Shown: piece after piece, positions 1 through 7,650 of the stretch
Numbering within the stretch: the first letter of the stretch is position 1
Layout of the letters: every line of letters starts with the position of its first letter
Source: CADEED01 sp043747875
Lineage (GTDB): Bacteria > Pseudomonadota > Gammaproteobacteria > Steroidobacterales > Steroidobacteraceae
Length of the DNA stretch: 12,621 nt
Assembly (NCBI GenBank): GCA_043747875.1
Contig: JAYTOI010000133.1
Location: 1 to 12,621 of the forward strand
Direction of reading: 5' to 3'
The notes under the pieces: generated by a model
Told to the model about the DNA's origin: nothing
Seen by the model: the letters and a program-made list of their open reading frames with translations, nothing else
The model's database searches: none
Translations under genes and position numbers: made by a program

Positions 1-1110
<1,110 letters not shown>

Positions 1111-1139
1111 GAATACCTCTCTATTCAGTCGTTAGAGAG
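1111..1139 (-). promoter_or_regulatory. Expression platform: alternative hairpins around the ahcY Shine-Dalgarno
   Basis: CTCTCTA (1139-1133) is perfectly complementary to TAGAGAG (1123-1117), giving a 7-bp stem with a 9-base loop that buries the Shine-Dalgarno GAGAGG (1121-1116). The first three bases of the left arm (1139-1137) are also the 3' strand of aptamer stem P1, so SAH binding should compete with this stem. A second, exclusive hairpin pairs GAATA (1126-1122) with TATTC (1115-1111) and places GAGAGG in its loop, next to the ATG. The prediction is translational ON control by SAH. The pairings are seen; the mechanism is inferred. Confidence 0.7.
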
Positions 1140-1203
1140 CGCCGTTGTCATGAACCCTCGCCTTGCCGAGCCTCGCGTCGAACGACGCTGCAGCGCTCCT
1201 CGG
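1137..1203 (-). promoter_or_regulatory. SAH riboswitch aptamer upstream of ahcY
   Basis: Read on the minus strand, this matches the S-adenosylhomocysteine riboswitch family in sequence and fold. P1 pairs GAGCGC (1198-1193) with GCGCTC (1142-1137). An internal hairpin pairs GCGTC (1188-1184) with GACGC (1179-1175). The pseudoknot pairs CCGAG (1203-1199) with CTCGG (1170-1166). The conserved single-stranded blocks AGGAGCGCTGC, AGGCTCGG and GACAACGGCGCTC are all present. It starts 14 bases after the stop codon of the VOC gene and ends 26 bases before the ahcY ATG. The family is known to bind SAH and control SAH recycling genes. Recognition is by eye; a covariance-model search would confirm it. 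Confidence 0.93.
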
Positions 1204-1217
1204 CCGGCGATATCAAC

Positions 1218-1586
1218 TCAATCCTTCACGCAGTCCTCTTTCCCGAGGCTGCAGCCGAATGACAACTGATTGCCATCCGGGTCGTGAATCACGAAATCTC
1301 GCATGTCGTAGAACTGGTCGCACGGCTCACTGGCCGGCTTCGCTCCCAGAGCGCGAATTCTACCGAAATACGCGTCGACTTCGTCACAAAACAGGTAGAC
1401 CGTACCGCCGCCCGCGGGCTTCCCGGGCCCCGGCTTGCTGAGATGCAGGCCGGCCTGCTCCAGCCGCAACCCGACGTAGTCGTCGTACTGGAAATCGACC
1501 GTGAAGCCCATCGTGTCGCGGTAGAACTTCAACGCGGCTTCCGTGTTCGCCACGCGCAGCACGGGAGACGCTCCGAACACCTTCAT
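1218..1586 (-). CDS. VOC (glyoxalase/bleomycin-resistance fold) superfamily protein
   Basis: A 122-residue single-domain vicinal-oxygen-chelate protein between metK and ahcY. It shows paired beta-alpha-beta units: an N-terminal segment with VANTEAALKFYRDTMGF (12-28) and a C-terminal one with DMRDFVIHDPDGNQLSFG (94-111). In metal-dependent glyoxalases the last strand carries a Glu ligand (DPDGN-x-x-E/LEF); here the place is taken by Ser109, which makes it more like the non-enzymatic, ligand-binding bleomycin-resistance branch. The ATG at 1586 is chosen because GAGGT lies just upstream and the protein begins directly with the first beta strand. It starts 10 bases after the metK stop, so it is probably co-transcribed with metK. 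The substrate is unknown; its position suggests a link to SAM-cycle metabolism, but that is only inference. Confidence 0.88.
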   Translation of the reverse strand: MKVFGASPVLRVANTEAALKFYRDTMGFTVDFQYDDYVGLRLEQAGLHLSKPGPGKPAGGGTVYLFCDEVDAYFGRIRALGAKPASEPCDQFYDMRDFVIHDPDGNQLSFGCSLGKEDCVKD

Positions 1587-1596
1587 GCTCTCGACC

Positions 1597-2772
1597 TCAG
1601 GCCGTCTTGCGTGCCCCGGCGTCAGCCGCCAGCGCCGCAGCCTTGTCCGTCTTTTCCCAGTTGAACTCCGGCTCGTTGCGGCCGAAGTGGCCGTAGGCCG
1701 CGGTCTTGAAGTAGATGGGACGCAGCAAATCGAGCATCTGCACGATGCCCTTGGGACGCAGGTCGAAGTGCTGGCGCACCAGCGCTTCGAGGCGCTCGTC
1801 GGAGACCTTGCCGGTGCCGAACGTGGTGACCATGACCGAGGTGGGCAGCGCGACGCCGATGGCGTACGAGATCTGCACCTGGCACTTGCTTGCGAGCCCC
1901 GCCGCGACGATGTTCTTCGCGACGTAGCGCGCCGCGTACGCGGCCGATCGGTCCACCTTCGACGGATCCTTGCCCGAGAACGCTCCACCGCCGTGCGGCG
2001 CGGCACCGCCGTACGTATCGACGATGATCTTGCGACCCGTGAGGCCGCAGTCGCCCTGCGGACCGCCGATGACGAAACGTCCGGTCGGATTCACGAGGTA
2101 CTTGATGTTCTTGGCGAGCGTCTGGCCGGCGAGCACGGGCTTGATGATCTCTTCGATGACCGCCTGCTCGATGTACTTGTGCTCGACTTCGGGGTGGTGC
2201 TGGGTCGAGAGCACGATGGTGTCGATCTCCGACGGCTTGCCGTCGACGTACTTCACCGTGACCTGCGACTTGGCGTCGGGACGCAGCCACTTGAGCTTGC
2301 CGCTCTTGCGCAACTGGGCCTGCTTCTCCACCAGGCGGTGCGCGAGGTAGATAGGCAGCGGCATGAGGCCTTCGGTCTCGGTGCACGCGTAGCCGAACAT
2401 CATTCCCTGATCGCCGGCGCCCTGCTCGAGATTCAGCCCCTTGCCTTCATCGACGCCCTGCGCGATATCGGGCGACTGCTTGTCGTACGCCACCAGCACG
2501 GCGCAACCCTTGTAGTCGATGCCGTAGTCGGTGTTGTCGTAGCCGATGCCCTTGATGACATCGCGCGTGATCTGGTGGAAGTCGACGATCGCCTTGCTGG
2601 TGATCTCTCCGGCGAGCACCACGAGGCCCGTGTTGCACAGCGTCTCGGCGCCGACGCGCGAGTTCTTGTCCTGCGTCAGCAGCGCATCGAGCACCGCATC
2701 GGAGATCTGATCCGCGACCTTGTCCGGGTGGCCTTCCGAGACCGACTCGGATGTGAAGAGGAAACTGCTCAT
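1597..2772 (-). CDS. metK: S-adenosylmethionine synthetase (methionine adenosyltransferase)
   Basis: Makes SAM from methionine and ATP in the cytosol. The protein is 391 residues, close to the usual 380-400. Family signatures are present in order: SEGHPDKVADQISD (12-25, including catalytic His15), GAGDQGMMFGYAC (118-130), HPEVEHKYI (193-201) and the glycine-rich phosphate loop GGGAFSGKDPSKVDRSAAY (261-279). The frame stays open 29 codons further upstream, but the ATG at 2772 has a good GAGG Shine-Dalgarno five bases away and gives the conserved N-terminus MSSFLFTSESV. It lies 31 bases after the adenosine kinase stop and 10 bases before the VOC gene, consistent with an operon. No SAM-type riboswitch was recognised upstream of it. 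Confidence 0.98.
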   Translation of the reverse strand: MSSFLFTSESVSEGHPDKVADQISDAVLDALLTQDKNSRVGAETLCNTGLVVLAGEITSKAIVDFHQITRDVIKGIGYDNTDYGIDYKGCAVLVAYDKQSPDIAQGVDEGKGLNLEQGAGDQGMMFGYACTETEGLMPLPIYLAHRLVEKQAQLRKSGKLKWLRPDAKSQVTVKYVDGKPSEIDTIVLSTQHHPEVEHKYIEQAVIEEIIKPVLAGQTLAKNIKYLVNPTGRFVIGGPQGDCGLTGRKIIVDTYGGAAPHGGGAFSGKDPSKVDRSAAYAARYVAKNIVAAGLASKCQVQISYAIGVALPTSVMVTTFGTGKVSDERLEALVRQHFDLRPKGIVQMLDLLRPIYFKTAAYGHFGRNEPEFNWEKTDKAAALAADAGARKTA

Positions 2773-2803
2773 CTCTACCTCGTCTTGAAAATCTGGTTTC
2801 GTA

Positions 2804-3778
2804 TCAACTTGCTGCGCGGCTCGTCGTTTGAACGAGCGGCTCACCGAAGGCGGACGCATATGCGCTTTCGAATTCCGCCCGCGTGAAAGTATGATTCTGC
2901 GTCCCGCGCACCGCGATCTTGAGCGCGCCCATCAGCGAGGCGATGCGCCCGGTGGTCTGCCAGTCGAGACCTCGAAGGATGCCGTGAATCAGGCCGGCGC
3001 GGTAGGCGTCCCCGCAACCCGTCGGGTCCACCACCTCGCTCGCCTTCGCGCAGGGAATGTGGAACACCTTGCCGTCGGCATGGATGACCGAGCCTTCCGA
3101 GCCGCGCGTGATGATGAGCGCCTTGACGTGCTTGGTGCAGTCCGCGGCGCTCCAGCCGGTGCGCTCCTGCAACAGGGCCCACTCGTAGTCATTCACGGCC
3201 AGCCAGTCGGCGATCGTGATGAAGCGGCGGAAGTCATCGCCCTCGAACAGCGGCATCGCCTGGCCCGGATCGAAGATGAACGGGATGTTGGCCGCCTTGA
3301 ACTGTTCGGCGTGCTGCAGCATGCCTTCGCGGCTATCGGGTGCAATGACGCCGATGGAAATGCCGTCGTGCTGCGGCACTTTGATCTTCCAGGAATGGTT
3401 CATCGCGCCCGGATGAAACGCGGTGATCTGATTGGAATCGAGGTCGGTGGTGATGAACGCCTGCGCGCAGTGCTCGTCGGGAATCGTCACCAGATATTTC
3501 TCGGACATCCCGTGTTTGCTCATCCACTCACGGTACGGGGCAAAGTCCGATCCGATGCCGCCCATGGGATAGCCCAGGTCGCCCAACAGGTTCATGTTGT
3601 ACGCGATGTTTCCCGCGCAGCCGCCGAACTCGCGCCGCATCTGCGGCACGAGGAACGCGACATTCAGCATGTGCAGCTTGTCGGGAAGGATGTGCGTCCG
3701 GAAACGGTCCGGGAACACCATGATGGTGTCGTACGCGACGGATCCGCAGATGAGCGCGCTGTTGTGTTGTCCCGGCAT
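2804..3778 (-). CDS. PfkB-family adenosine kinase
   Basis: A 324-residue ribokinase-fold kinase. The N-terminal glycine motif FGGCAGNIAYN (51-61) and the PfkB signature DPTGCGDAYRAG (251-262, catalytic base Asp257) are both present. The overall pattern (FPDRF...LPDKLH...FLVPQMRREFGG...HPGAMN...NDYEW) resembles mycobacterial-type adenosine kinase more than sugar kinases, as far as I can recall that family. Expected reaction: adenosine + ATP to AMP + ADP. Its position ahead of metK and ahcY fits removal of the adenosine released by SAH hydrolysis, which pulls that reversible reaction forward. The ATG at 3778 is the only possible start nearby because an in-frame TAA directly precedes it (3781-3779). 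No Shine-Dalgarno is visible. Substrate choice is inference, though well supported by context. Confidence 0.88.
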   Translation of the reverse strand: MPGQHNSALICGSVAYDTIMVFPDRFRTHILPDKLHMLNVAFLVPQMRREFGGCAGNIAYNMNLLGDLGYPMGGIGSDFAPYREWMSKHGMSEKYLVTIPDEHCAQAFITTDLDSNQITAFHPGAMNHSWKIKVPQHDGISIGVIAPDSREGMLQHAEQFKAANIPFIFDPGQAMPLFEGDDFRRFITIADWLAVNDYEWALLQERTGWSAADCTKHVKALIITRGSEGSVIHADGKVFHIPCAKASEVVDPTGCGDAYRAGLIHGILRGLDWQTTGRIASLMGALKIAVRGTQNHTFTRAEFESAYASAFGEPLVQTTSRAAS

Positions 3779-4074
3779 TTACAGGGGTTCGGGCGAGAAA
3801 TGGGGCGCAAATGTACTTGAATCGGCAGTGTGTTGCTCTATCCCGTAAAGGACCACTGCGTGTTTCAGCGGGGTAAGTCACATAGACTGGTAAGTTGTTG
3901 GTCTACAAGTGTTTTTGGCGCTCTCGTCGAACCAGTCGCCACCGCTCAGCGCCGCAACTCACATATATGACCGTGGCGAGGCGCACCCGGATCGGGCGAG
4001 ACCGTCGCTGGTTCTGCCGCCGAGGCTCGCGCGCGCTCGATGCCTCCTGGAAACCGCACACGTCCGAGCGCTGC
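3779..4074. other. Intergenic region between the quinoprotein and adenosine kinase genes
   Basis: These 296 bases hold no credible gene. On the minus strand, the leader of the SAM-cycle cluster contains an inverted repeat TAGAC...GTCTA (3903-3881) and a weak hairpin, CCGCTG (3871-3866) with CAGTGG (3858-3853), with one G-U pair. Closer to the quinoprotein, GGCGCT (3953-3948) and AGCGCC (3923-3918) could form a long-loop stem followed by AAAAAC, which is not a standard terminator. No clear -35/-10 pair or known riboswitch was recognised. The promoter of the cluster should lie here. Confidence 0.4.
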
Positions 4075-6072
4075 TCACTGCGGCGGCGGCACGCCTTCGG
4101 ACTGCAGCGAGCCCGGCGGCGGTTTGGGTGCGTCGTCCTCCTGCTCCACCGGTTTTTGCTCGGGTGGGGGCGGCGGTGGCGGAGCGACACCGCTGGGACG
4201 CGTCTCGACGCGCGCGCGCGCGCGAATGAAATGGCGCAGCGATTCGAGATCGCGCGCGGTGAGTTCCTCGAACTTCGGCATGCCGCGCGGCTCGATGCCT
4301 CCCTTGACGACCGTCGTGAACTTCGCCGCATCCAACGGCACGGTCGAGGCGCGCAGATCCGGCGCCATGCCACCGGCCGTCGCTCCGGAGCCGTGACACC
4401 ACTGGCAGGCCGCGAAGCGCTCCGCGCCTTGTTTCACCAGTGCCGGGTCGAGCTCGATTTCTGGTCCGTCGAGCGGCTGCGCGGGCGTCGGTGGCGGCGT
4501 CGGTGGCAACGCGCCCGTGCCGTCGAGCGTGAATGCGAGCAGGCGGCGCGGATGCAGCCGCGGGTCCCAGCCGAACTTCGCCGACGGTGCGCCGAGGTTC
4601 GCGGCCGTGCCGGCCGGCGGACCGACGAGCGTCGCGACGTATTGTTTGTTCGCGATTGCGAACGAAATCGGCGTACCCAGCGCGGCGCTGGCCGCGTAGA
4701 ACTGCCAGGCCTTCCTGCCTTCCGTGGTGTACGCGATGACGTACCCGTCGGCCTGTCCCTGGAACACCAGGTCGCCCGCGGTCGCGAGCACGCCGCTGCC
4801 CTGACTACCCGGAGTCGGCTGCACCCAAAGTACCGATTGCTTGAGCGGGTCCCAGCCCACGAGGAACCCCCGGGCGGCATCGGCGGACGCGTACGTGCCC
4901 GGCGCCGGCGGCGTGAACTCCGTCGTCGGTAGATAGACCAGACCGCTCTTCGGGCTGAACGCCTGCGGCGCCAGCGTGTGCACGCCCGTGCCGAGCTTGC
5001 GAGCGGAGATGCGTCGGCCGGTGTCGCGGTCGATGACGTAGAAAAATCCGTCTTTCGGCGCGTGCAGCAACACGCGACGCGGCGCGCCGTCGATCTTGAG
5101 CGTGGCGAGTGTGATGTCGAGGCCGGCATCGGTGAGCGTCGCACCGGCCGCATCGTCCGCATGACGCCACAGCACCGTGCCCTTCGCGGCGTCGAGCGCG
5201 ACCACCGAGCCCTCGAAGGGCAAGGTCCCCCCGATCGAATTCGGCGGCTCGCCGCGCGGCTCCCCGACGCCCACGTACACACGGTTCGTCTCCGCGTCGC
5301 ACACGATCGAATTCCAGATGGCGCCGCCGGTCCGGTGCTCGGGCACCGAATACCAGCGCCAGACTTCTTCGCCCGACACGACATCGCGCGCGGTGATGAA
5401 ACCGCGCGCACTGTCGTTAGCGTTTTGGCCCGCACCCGCGCCGAAGCCGATGAGCACCCGTTCGCCGCACAGGCGCGGCGCGCCGGAGATGAACGTGCGA
5501 TCGAGGCCGAGGATCTGCTTGCTCCACAGATAGCCGCCCTTCATGGCATCGAGCGCGACGAGCCGCCCGTCATGCGTGCCGACGAAGAGCTGTGCCTGGT
5601 TCGCGGCGCCATTCGCCCGGCGCTTGCCAGCGCCCACCGTGATCAATGGACCTTTGCGATAGGCCAGCCCGCGAATCCCCGCGCCGACGCGCAGCTTTTC
5701 GCTGGCGAGCGTCAGCGCCTCGGTGTCGACCCTCCACAGCAGCTTGCCGGTCTTCGCATCGACGGCATGGACGATGCTGTATCCAGCCGCGACATATAGA
5801 ACGCCATCGACCGCGAGCGGCGTGGACTGCACGCTGCCGACCAGATCGAGGTTCAACGCCCATGCCAGCCGCAGCCGCGACACCGTGTCGCGGTTGATCT
5901 CGGACAGCGGGCTGAAATGCGTTTCGTTGTACGTGCGGCCGTATCCGGACCAGTTGCGCGCGTCGCCCTCGTCCGCGAGCCGCGACTGGTCGGGTTTCGC
6001 CGCGAACGCGACCCCGCCCATCAGCGTGCAGCCCACAAAAATTCGAACGACAAACGCCAGTTTAGGATGCAT
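4075..6072 (-). CDS. Exported quinoprotein-type beta-propeller with C-terminal cytochrome c domain
   Basis: 665 residues. Residues 1-24 form a Sec signal peptide (MHPKLAFVVRIFVGC..., cleavage near AFA/AK), so the protein is periplasmic. Residues 30-515 resemble the PQQ-dependent alcohol dehydrogenase propeller, with WSGYGRTYNETHFSPL (41-56) and repeated W-motif blades such as VHAVDAKTGKLLWRVD (101-116) and VALDAAKGTVLWRHAD (291-306). Residues 545-618 are a c-type cytochrome: CQWCH (556-560) binds heme and Met598 in RGMPKF is the likely axial ligand. The tail from 630 is proline-rich. The overall plan is that of quinohemoprotein alcohol dehydrogenases. However, the vicinal Cys-Cys is absent (VGAGIRGLAY, 129-138) and the Ca/PQQ ligand positions look changed, so PQQ binding and substrate are uncertain. 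GCGAGG supports the start. It stands alone, without an adjacent pqq or cytochrome gene. Confidence 0.88.
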   Translation of the reverse strand: MHPKLAFVVRIFVGCTLMGGVAFAAKPDQSRLADEGDARNWSGYGRTYNETHFSPLSEINRDTVSRLRLAWALNLDLVGSVQSTPLAVDGVLYVAAGYSIVHAVDAKTGKLLWRVDTEALTLASEKLRVGAGIRGLAYRKGPLITVGAGKRRANGAANQAQLFVGTHDGRLVALDAMKGGYLWSKQILGLDRTFISGAPRLCGERVLIGFGAGAGQNANDSARGFITARDVVSGEEVWRWYSVPEHRTGGAIWNSIVCDAETNRVYVGVGEPRGEPPNSIGGTLPFEGSVVALDAAKGTVLWRHADDAAGATLTDAGLDITLATLKIDGAPRRVLLHAPKDGFFYVIDRDTGRRISARKLGTGVHTLAPQAFSPKSGLVYLPTTEFTPPAPGTYASADAARGFLVGWDPLKQSVLWVQPTPGSQGSGVLATAGDLVFQGQADGYVIAYTTEGRKAWQFYAASAALGTPISFAIANKQYVATLVGPPAGTAANLGAPSAKFGWDPRLHPRRLLAFTLDGTGALPPTPPPTPAQPLDGPEIELDPALVKQGAERFAACQWCHGSGATAGGMAPDLRASTVPLDAAKFTTVVKGGIEPRGMPKFEELTARDLESLRHFIRARARVETRPSGVAPPPPPPPEQKPVEQEDDAPKPPPGSLQSEGVPPPQ

Positions 6073-6076
6073 CGCA

Positions 6077-6098
6077 GCCTCGCAAGTGATCGCGAGGC
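6077..6098 (-). promoter_or_regulatory. Hairpin enclosing the quinoprotein Shine-Dalgarno
   Basis: On the minus strand GCCTCGC (6098-6092) and GCGAGGC (6083-6077) form a perfect 7-bp stem with an 8-base loop. The right arm contains the likely ribosome-binding site GCGAGG, and the ATG follows four bases after the stem. Such a hairpin would hinder initiation until opened by a protein, a ligand, heat or upstream translation. The pairing is seen; the regulatory role is inferred. Confidence 0.5.
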
Positions 6099-6099
6099 A

Positions 6100-6366
6100 T
6101 TATGCCGAAGCTGCGGGGGCGCGGCGCAGATCAGCGCGTCGTCGAGCTCGGCCGATGTTGAACACGTCGGGCCGCAGTTCGCGCACATTCGGGTCGAGCG
6201 CGCCGAAGGATTGGGCGGCCGGCGCCGCCGTCTGCACTGCCTGGCGGAATGAGGGCCGTGCCAGATCAAGCCCGAGGAAGGCCGCCGGGTAGCTAGCCGC
6301 GGCGAGCGGCGCCAGCGTCAGGCTTGACGTGACGTGAGAGTCAGGCGCCCAGGATGTCGCACGGGA
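6100..6366 (-). other. Start-less open frame between desaturase and quinoprotein (gene relic or chance)
   Basis: Directly after the desaturase TGA the same frame stays open for 88 codons to a TAA at 6102-6100, which abuts the quinoprotein leader hairpin. Codon third positions in the middle are mostly G or C, as in the real genes here, and the peptide includes SFGALDPNVRELRPDVFNIG, which reads like ordinary protein. There is no ATG, GTG or TTG usable as a start before that stretch, and no family was recognised. It could be the decayed 3' end of a lost gene, a gene with a rare start, or a chance frame in GC-rich DNA. I see nothing else convincing in this roughly 290-bp gap. Confidence 0.25.
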
Positions 6367-7467
6367 TCAGCCGGCGGCGGGAGCCGCGCCACCGTCAGGA
6401 AACACCGGCGCCGCAGTTACACGGCCCTTGAAGTCCAGCCAGCGATGGTTCGCATAGTCGTACAGCTTGCAGGTACGTACCGTGGCCCAGTAGCGCTTCC
6501 ACGTGAGCACGTACACGCGCGCGAGCTGCGGCACGGCATTCTTGAGCGCCTGCTGCGCGGCGCGCACCCGATAGAGCGGCACGCCGGTGTTCACGTGATG
6601 CGCACCGTGCTCGAGGATGTCATGCAGGATCTCACCCATGGGTTTCGGCACCACGACATTGACCGTGGTGGTGATGAAGCCGAGGCGCTTCTGCCATTCT
6701 TCGCGCTTGTCGAACCACGCCACTTCCGGATGCGTGTGCTGCACGTAGATGACCCAGCCCATGATGCAATTGAACGCGAGGAACGGAATGACGAAGCCGC
6801 ACAGCAGCGTCCACGTCACCGAGTGGCTGTCGTACACGGCCCAGAGCACCAGCGCGGTGATCCAGATGGCCGCGACACTCAGCACGAGAACGTTGTCCCA
6901 GATGAAGATCGCGCGGCGTACGCCCACGTGCTTCTTGGTGGGGAGAATGAGCTTCTTCCACCACATCTCGATGAGGTAATAGAGGCCTTGGCCGACTCCC
7001 GAGCGATAGATGCGCTCGAGCATGCGACGCCCCTTGGAAGCGTTTTGCCACTCTTCCGCCGACATCGGCACCCACACCTGATCGCGACCCTTCAGATTGG
7101 TGAAGCCGTGGTGCGCGACGTTGTGGCCGACGTCCCAGAGCGAGAACGGCGTGAGTGAAGGCAGGAAGGCGATGCGCCCGACGACTTTGTTGAGCCAATC
7201 GTAACGCGTATAGCTGCCATGGCAGGCGTCGTGACCGATGACGAACAGGCGCGCGATGGCGACGGCGCCCGGGACAACCATCAATGCCTTTGCCCACCAG
7301 CTGTCGAAGGTGCAGGCGCCAACGATGCACACACCGAGGAAGGTGAGATCGAGCAGCAGGCGCAGCACTGGAATCAGGGACTGACGGCGCAGGAATTCCT
7401 GCATGGTGACGCGCACGGCCTTGCGAGCATCCGCGCGGACGGAATCGGTCGAATTGGGAGCAAGCAT
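6367..7467 (-). CDS. Membrane fatty-acid desaturase (Delta12/omega-6 type)
   Basis: A 366-residue integral membrane di-iron desaturase that inserts a double bond into acyl chains of membrane lipids. The three histidine boxes are HDACH (79-83), HNVAHH (115-120) and HGAHH (287-291). Hydrophobic segments lie around 32-52, 60-77, 190-212 and 218-241. The context QHTHPEVAWF (243-252) before the third box is typical of the Delta12/omega-6 branch. The ATG at 7467 is the only start, since an in-frame TAG lies seven codons upstream, and it has no Shine-Dalgarno. A -10-like TATAGT sits 11 bases before the ATG, suggesting a nearly leaderless mRNA. The electron donor (ferredoxin or cytochrome b5 type) is not encoded nearby. 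Regiospecificity is inferred from the motif pattern only. Confidence 0.92.
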   Translation of the reverse strand: MLAPNSTDSVRADARKAVRVTMQEFLRRQSLIPVLRLLLDLTFLGVCIVGACTFDSWWAKALMVVPGAVAIARLFVIGHDACHGSYTRYDWLNKVVGRIAFLPSLTPFSLWDVGHNVAHHGFTNLKGRDQVWVPMSAEEWQNASKGRRMLERIYRSGVGQGLYYLIEMWWKKLILPTKKHVGVRRAIFIWDNVLVLSVAAIWITALVLWAVYDSHSVTWTLLCGFVIPFLAFNCIMGWVIYVQHTHPEVAWFDKREEWQKRLGFITTTVNVVVPKPMGEILHDILEHGAHHVNTGVPLYRVRAAQQALKNAVPQLARVYVLTWKRYWATVRTCKLYDYANHRWLDFKGRVTAAPVFPDGGAAPAAG

Positions 7468-7478
7468 GGGGTCGCAAG

Positions 7479-7484
7479 ACTATA
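7479..7484 (-). promoter_or_regulatory. -10 promoter element of the desaturase gene
   Basis: TATAGT on the minus strand matches the sigma70 -10 consensus at five of six bases. The best -35 candidates are TTGGTC at a short 15-base spacing or CATTGG at 17. The start codon follows after 11 bases, so the transcript would begin only about 3-5 bases before the ATG, which fits the absence of a Shine-Dalgarno. No experimental support. Confidence 0.45.
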
Positions 7485-7540
7485 CGATTCTGCGAATTTG
7501 ACCAATGTTCTCAGTTCCGTTCTCTGCATCGGAAGCGGCG

Positions 7541-7568
7541 AAAAACGCGTCCCGAAAGCCCATTCGGG
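7541..7568 (-). terminator. Weak terminator-like hairpin between pseudogene and desaturase
   Basis: CCCGAA (7568-7563) and TTCGGG (7556-7551) form a 6-bp stem with a 6-base loop on the minus strand. A TTTTT run (7545-7541) follows after five intervening bases. The spacing is longer than in good intrinsic terminators, so this is tentative. Confidence 0.22.
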
Positions 7569-7626
7569 CGGCAACCGGGCCTGCGGGGTGGCATACGTTG
7601 CAGGAGTGAGACGAATCGTGTCAGCG

Positions 7627-7643
7627 TCACAGATTTTCTGTGA
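7627..7643. repeat. Perfect inverted repeat upstream of the desaturase
   Basis: TCACAG (7627-7632) and CTGTGA (7638-7643) flank ATTTT. The repeat lies 160 bases upstream of the desaturase start, just beyond the end of the broken DUF1932 gene. It could be an operator or a small hairpin; it does not match the FadR or CRP arrangement (half-sites are inverted relative to CRP). No T-run follows. Confidence 0.35.
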
Positions 7644-7650
7644 TGTCGTC

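Noticed and set aside
1543..2886. 447-codon plus-strand frame opposite metK
   Set aside because: Antisense shadow of metK with the same D/R/V-rich composition; metK itself is unmistakable.
2828..3820. 330-codon plus-strand frame opposite the adenosine kinase
   Set aside because: Shadow frame; no motif, and the opposite strand encodes a complete PfkB kinase.
3881..3903. TAGAC-N13-GTCTA as a MetJ-type operator
   Set aside because: It does not match tandem AGACGTCT met boxes; kept only as an unexplained inverted repeat.
4209..4224. Alternating CG tract, possible Z-DNA
   Set aside because: It lies inside codons for an Arg-Ala-Arg-Ala stretch of the quinoprotein and is explained by coding in GC-rich DNA.
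3895..4932. 345-codon plus-strand arginine-rich frame across the quinoprotein 3' end
   Set aside because: Composition is an artefact of GC-rich antisense sequence and it contradicts the clear cytochrome c coding on the minus strand.
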